This document shows, one piece after another, positions 7,124-8,820 of a DNA stretch of 8,820 nt (the stretch's first letter is position 1; each line of letters opens with the position of its first letter). The stretch is taken from positions 19,561 to 28,380 of the forward strand of contig MGXL01000026.1 in the NCBI GenBank assembly GCA_001801365.1, read 5' to 3'. The notes beneath the pieces were generated by a model. That model searched no databases, was not told the origin of the DNA, and worked only from the letters and a program-made list of their open reading frames with translations. The position numbers were made by a program, and so were the translations under genes. The DNA comes from Gammaproteobacteria bacterium RBG_16_57_12 (GTDB lineage: Bacteria > Pseudomonadota > Gammaproteobacteria > RBG-16-57-12).

Positions 7124-7156
7124 ATGTCAAACCAACGGAGTATATCCAATGAGTAA
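7124..7156 (+). CDS. Possible 10-codon leader ORF overlapping the rplY start
   Basis: ATG 7124 opens a frame reading [10 protein letters not shown] and stops at TAA 7154-7156. It has the strongest Shine-Dalgarno in the window (GGGGAGG, 7113-7119, 4 bases from the ATG). Its last 8 bases overlap the first 8 of rplY (ATGAGTAA). Terminating ribosomes could restart at the rplY ATG five bases back. The peptide itself shows no recognisable motif. It may be a translated leader, or the Shine-Dalgarno may only act as a standby or regulatory site. Confidence 0.3.
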   Translation: MSNQRSISNE

Positions 7157-7805
7157 AATTAGTTTTGAACTGAACGCAGAGATCCGTAAGGATGAAGGGA
7201 AGGGTGCGAGCCGCCGCCTTCGCCGTACGAACATGGTCCCTGGCATACTGTATGGTGCCGGCATCGCCCCGCAGCCGATTGCCGTCGAGCACAACCAGCT
7301 GAAGAACAAGCTGGAGCATGAAGCCTTCTACTCGCACATCCTGACCATCAACCTGGCCGGCAGGCAGGAAAGGGCCGTGCTGAAGGATCTGCAGCGGCAT
7401 CCCAGCAAGCCGGTGGTGCTGCACCTGGATCTGCAACGTGTCAGTGAAACCGAAAAGCTGCACATGAATGTGCCGCTGCATTTCACCAATGAAGCCGTCG
7501 CCCCCGGCGTCAAGGAAGGCGGCATCGTGTCGCACCTGATGAACAGCGTGGAAGTCGTGTGTCTGGCCAGGGATCTGCCGGAATACGTTGAAGTGGATCT
7601 GGCTGATCTGCAGCTCAACCACTCTCTGCATCTGTCGGATATCAAACTGCCGCAGGGTGTCGAGCTGGTGGAACTGCTGCATGGCCGGGAGCACGACCTG
7701 CCGGTGGCGTCCATCTTCAAGCCGCGTGCCGCTGTTGAAACGGAAGCCGCACCCACAGCTGCGGCCGTTCCAGCCGCAGAAGGTGGCGCCACCGAAGACC
7801 AGTAA
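7149..7805 (+). CDS. rplY: 50S ribosomal protein L25, long CTC/TL5 type
   Basis: A 218-residue 5S rRNA-binding protein of the large subunit. The N-terminal L25 domain (about 1-94) opens with [20 protein letters not shown] and contains [17 protein letters not shown], the usual start of the RNA-binding beta barrel. A second TL5/CTC domain (about 100-187) follows with [20 protein letters not shown] and LPEYVEVDL. The Ala/Glu/Thr-rich tail (190-218) is low complexity. E. coli L25 has only the first domain (94 residues); the two-domain form is usual in Pseudomonas and many other bacteria. GGAG (7137-7140) lies 8 bases before the ATG. It sits between prs and pth, a common order. The structured leader and overlapping short ORF suggest translational control. 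Confidence 0.97.
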   Translation: MSKISFELNAEIRKDEGKGASRRLRRTNMVPGILYGAGIAPQPIAVEHNQLKNKLEHEAFYSHILTINLAGRQERAVLKDLQRHPSKPVVLHLDLQRVSETEKLHMNVPLHFTNEAVAPGVKEGGIVSHLMNSVEVVCLARDLPEYVEVDLADLQLNHSLHLSDIKLPQGVELVELLHGREHDLPVASIFKPRAAVETEAAPTAAAVPAAEGGATEDQ

Positions 7806-7880
7806 GCCACGGCTTGCACCGGTCAGTCTGGATGGTGTTATTCGATTGCCCGTATGCATACCATTTCAAAGTCGGCATTG

Positions 7881-8462
7881 ATGGCGGACATCAGTCTCAT
7901 CGCAGGCCTGGGGAATCCCGGTGCCCAGTATGAAGCGACCCGCCACAATGCCGGCTACTGGTTTCTGGACTTGCTGGCACGCCGCGCGGGCGCGGCCCTC
8001 AAGCCCGAGGGCCGCTTCCATGGTGAGGCCTGCCGTATCACCCTGCACAACCATGACTGCTGGCTGCTCAAACCGACCCTCTTCATGAATCGCAGCGGGC
8101 AGGCCGTAGCCGCTCTGGCCAATTTTTACAAGATCCCGGCCGAGGGCATCCTGGTGATCCACGACGATCTCGACATTCCCGCCGGCGAGGTGCGCCTGAA
8201 ACGGGGCGGGGGGCACGGGGGACACAATGGCCTGCGCGATATCCTGGCACAACTGGGCAGCCAGGAATTTCTGCGGCTTCGCGTCGGCATCGGTCATCCG
8301 GGACAGGCCCGTGAAGTCACCGATTATGTGCTGGGCAAGCCGAGCACGGATGACAAAGCGCTGATCGATAGAGCCCTGGCGGAATGTCTGACCCAGTTAC
8401 CGCTGATCATGGTGGGCGAGCTGGAAAAGGCCATGCATCATTTGCACAGTCACAAACCTTAG
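7881..8462 (+). CDS. pth: Peptidyl-tRNA hydrolase
   Basis: A 193-residue essential enzyme that cleaves the ester bond of peptidyl-tRNAs dropped from ribosomes, recycling tRNA. All family catalytic and binding residues are present with a +2 offset from E. coli: Asn12 (GLGNPG), His22 (ATRHNAG), Asn70 (TLFMNRSG), Asp95 (VIHDDLD) and Asn116 ([10 protein letters not shown]). ATG 7881 is chosen because [14 protein letters not shown] aligns with the E. coli start. An in-frame ATG at 7854 would add nine residues with no family match and also lacks a Shine-Dalgarno. Neither start has a good ribosome site. The 75-base gap from rplY contains the palindrome GTATGCATAC (7852-7861) but no terminator, so co-transcription with rplY is likely. 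Confidence 0.97.
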   Translation: MADISLIAGLGNPGAQYEATRHNAGYWFLDLLARRAGAALKPEGRFHGEACRITLHNHDCWLLKPTLFMNRSGQAVAALANFYKIPAEGILVIHDDLDIPAGEVRLKRGGGHGGHNGLRDILAQLGSQEFLRLRVGIGHPGQAREVTDYVLGKPSTDDKALIDRALAECLTQLPLIMVGELEKAMHHLHSHKP

Positions 8463-8490
8463 TTATTTTCAGAGGCAACAGGACAACATC

Positions 8491-8820
8491 ATGGGAATCA
8501 AATGCGGTATCGTCGGTCTGCCCAACGTGGGCAAATCCACCCTGTTCAACGCCCTGACCAATGCCGGCATCGAGGCCGCCAACTACCCCTTCTGCACCAT
8601 TGATCCCAATGTGGGCATCGTGCCGATTCCCGATCCGCGCCTGGATCAACTGGCCGCCATCGTCAACCCCGAGCGCGTGGTACACACCACGATCGAATTC
8701 GTCGATATCGCCGGCCTGGTCGCCGGTGCCTCCAAAGGTGAGGGCCTGGGCAACAAATTCCTGGCCAACATCCGCGAGACCGACGCCATCGCCCATGTGG
8801 TGCGCTGCTTCGATGACGGC
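8491..8820 (+). CDS. ychF: Redox/ribosome-associated ATPase YchF, N-terminal part (gene cut by window edge)
   Basis: The first 110 codons of an Obg-related P-loop protein that in E. coli and human (OLA1) prefers ATP to GTP and binds ribosomes; it is linked to oxidative stress responses. The E. coli protein has 363 residues. The start [20 protein letters not shown] is nearly identical to the E. coli one. G1 is GLPNVGKST (9-17) and G3 is DIAGL (72-76), followed by [13 protein letters not shown] and [14 protein letters not shown]. The motif that sets nucleotide choice (NxxE) and the TGS domain lie beyond the window. AGGA (8480-8483) lies 7 bases before the ATG. It follows pth by 28 bases; pth-ychF is a very common bacterial pair. 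Confidence 0.98.
   Translation, partial: MGIKCGIVGLPNVGKSTLFNALTNAGIEAANYPFCTIDPNVGIVPIPDPRLDQLAAIVNPERVVHTTIEFVDIAGLVAGASKGEGLGNKFLANIRETDAIAHVVRCFDDG

Noticed and set aside
7047..7859. 270-codon minus-strand frame spanning rplY and its leader
   Set aside because: rplY on the plus strand is certain; the antisense product shows no motif.
7854..7880. Earlier ATG for pth
   Set aside because: It adds nine residues not found in Pth proteins and has no ribosome site.

Overview
The window is a stretch of core housekeeping chromosome from a fairly GC-rich, non-enteric gammaproteobacterium. Protein sequences resemble E. coli and Pseudomonas orthologs throughout. The gene order hemA-prfA facing away from (TPR lipoprotein)-lolB-ispE-tRNA-Gln-prs-rplY-pth-ychF is, from memory, that of Pseudomonas and other non-enteric Gammaproteobacteria. 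E. coli has hemA-prfA divergent from lolB-ispE-prs without the TPR gene. No mobile element, CRISPR array, phage gene or sign of recent transfer is visible. The genus cannot be named from this window.

Left arm (1-2491, all minus strand): hemA (glutamyl-tRNA reductase, first step of tetrapyrrole synthesis) leads, followed after 12 bases by prfA (peptide release factor 1) with a GTG start. The 5' part of a phnA/yjdM-type zinc-ribbon gene follows 19 bases later and runs off the left edge. In many Gammaproteobacteria this place is held by prmC, the methyltransferase that modifies RF1, so the left junction is unusual.

Divergent control region (2492-2694, 203 bases): it carries candidate promoters for both arms, a short dyad, and an imperfect hairpin-like inverted repeat on the right-hand side.

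Right arm (2695-8820, all plus strand): a 572-residue TPR lipoprotein overlaps lolB (outer-membrane lipoprotein receptor) by an ATGA junction. Then come ispE (isoprenoid precursor kinase), a tRNA-Gln(UUG), prs (PRPP synthetase, GTG start set by a good ribosome binding site), rplY (long CTC-type L25), pth (peptidyl-tRNA hydrolase) and the first 110 codons of ychF. No convincing intrinsic terminator is visible anywhere in this arm, so extensive co-transcription with processing around the tRNA is likely. The genes share themes of envelope lipoprotein sorting, isoprenoid and nucleotide precursors, and translation.

The part of the window least explained by known genes is the 98-base prs-rplY leader (7051-7148). 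It can form two hairpins, one presenting a loop and flanking bases that resemble 5S rRNA helix III/loop C. It also contains a 10-codon open frame with a strong Shine-Dalgarno that overlaps the rplY start. This fits autogenous control of L25 but is unproven. Nothing else here looks like an undescribed system. No gene-free stretch exceeds 300 bases.
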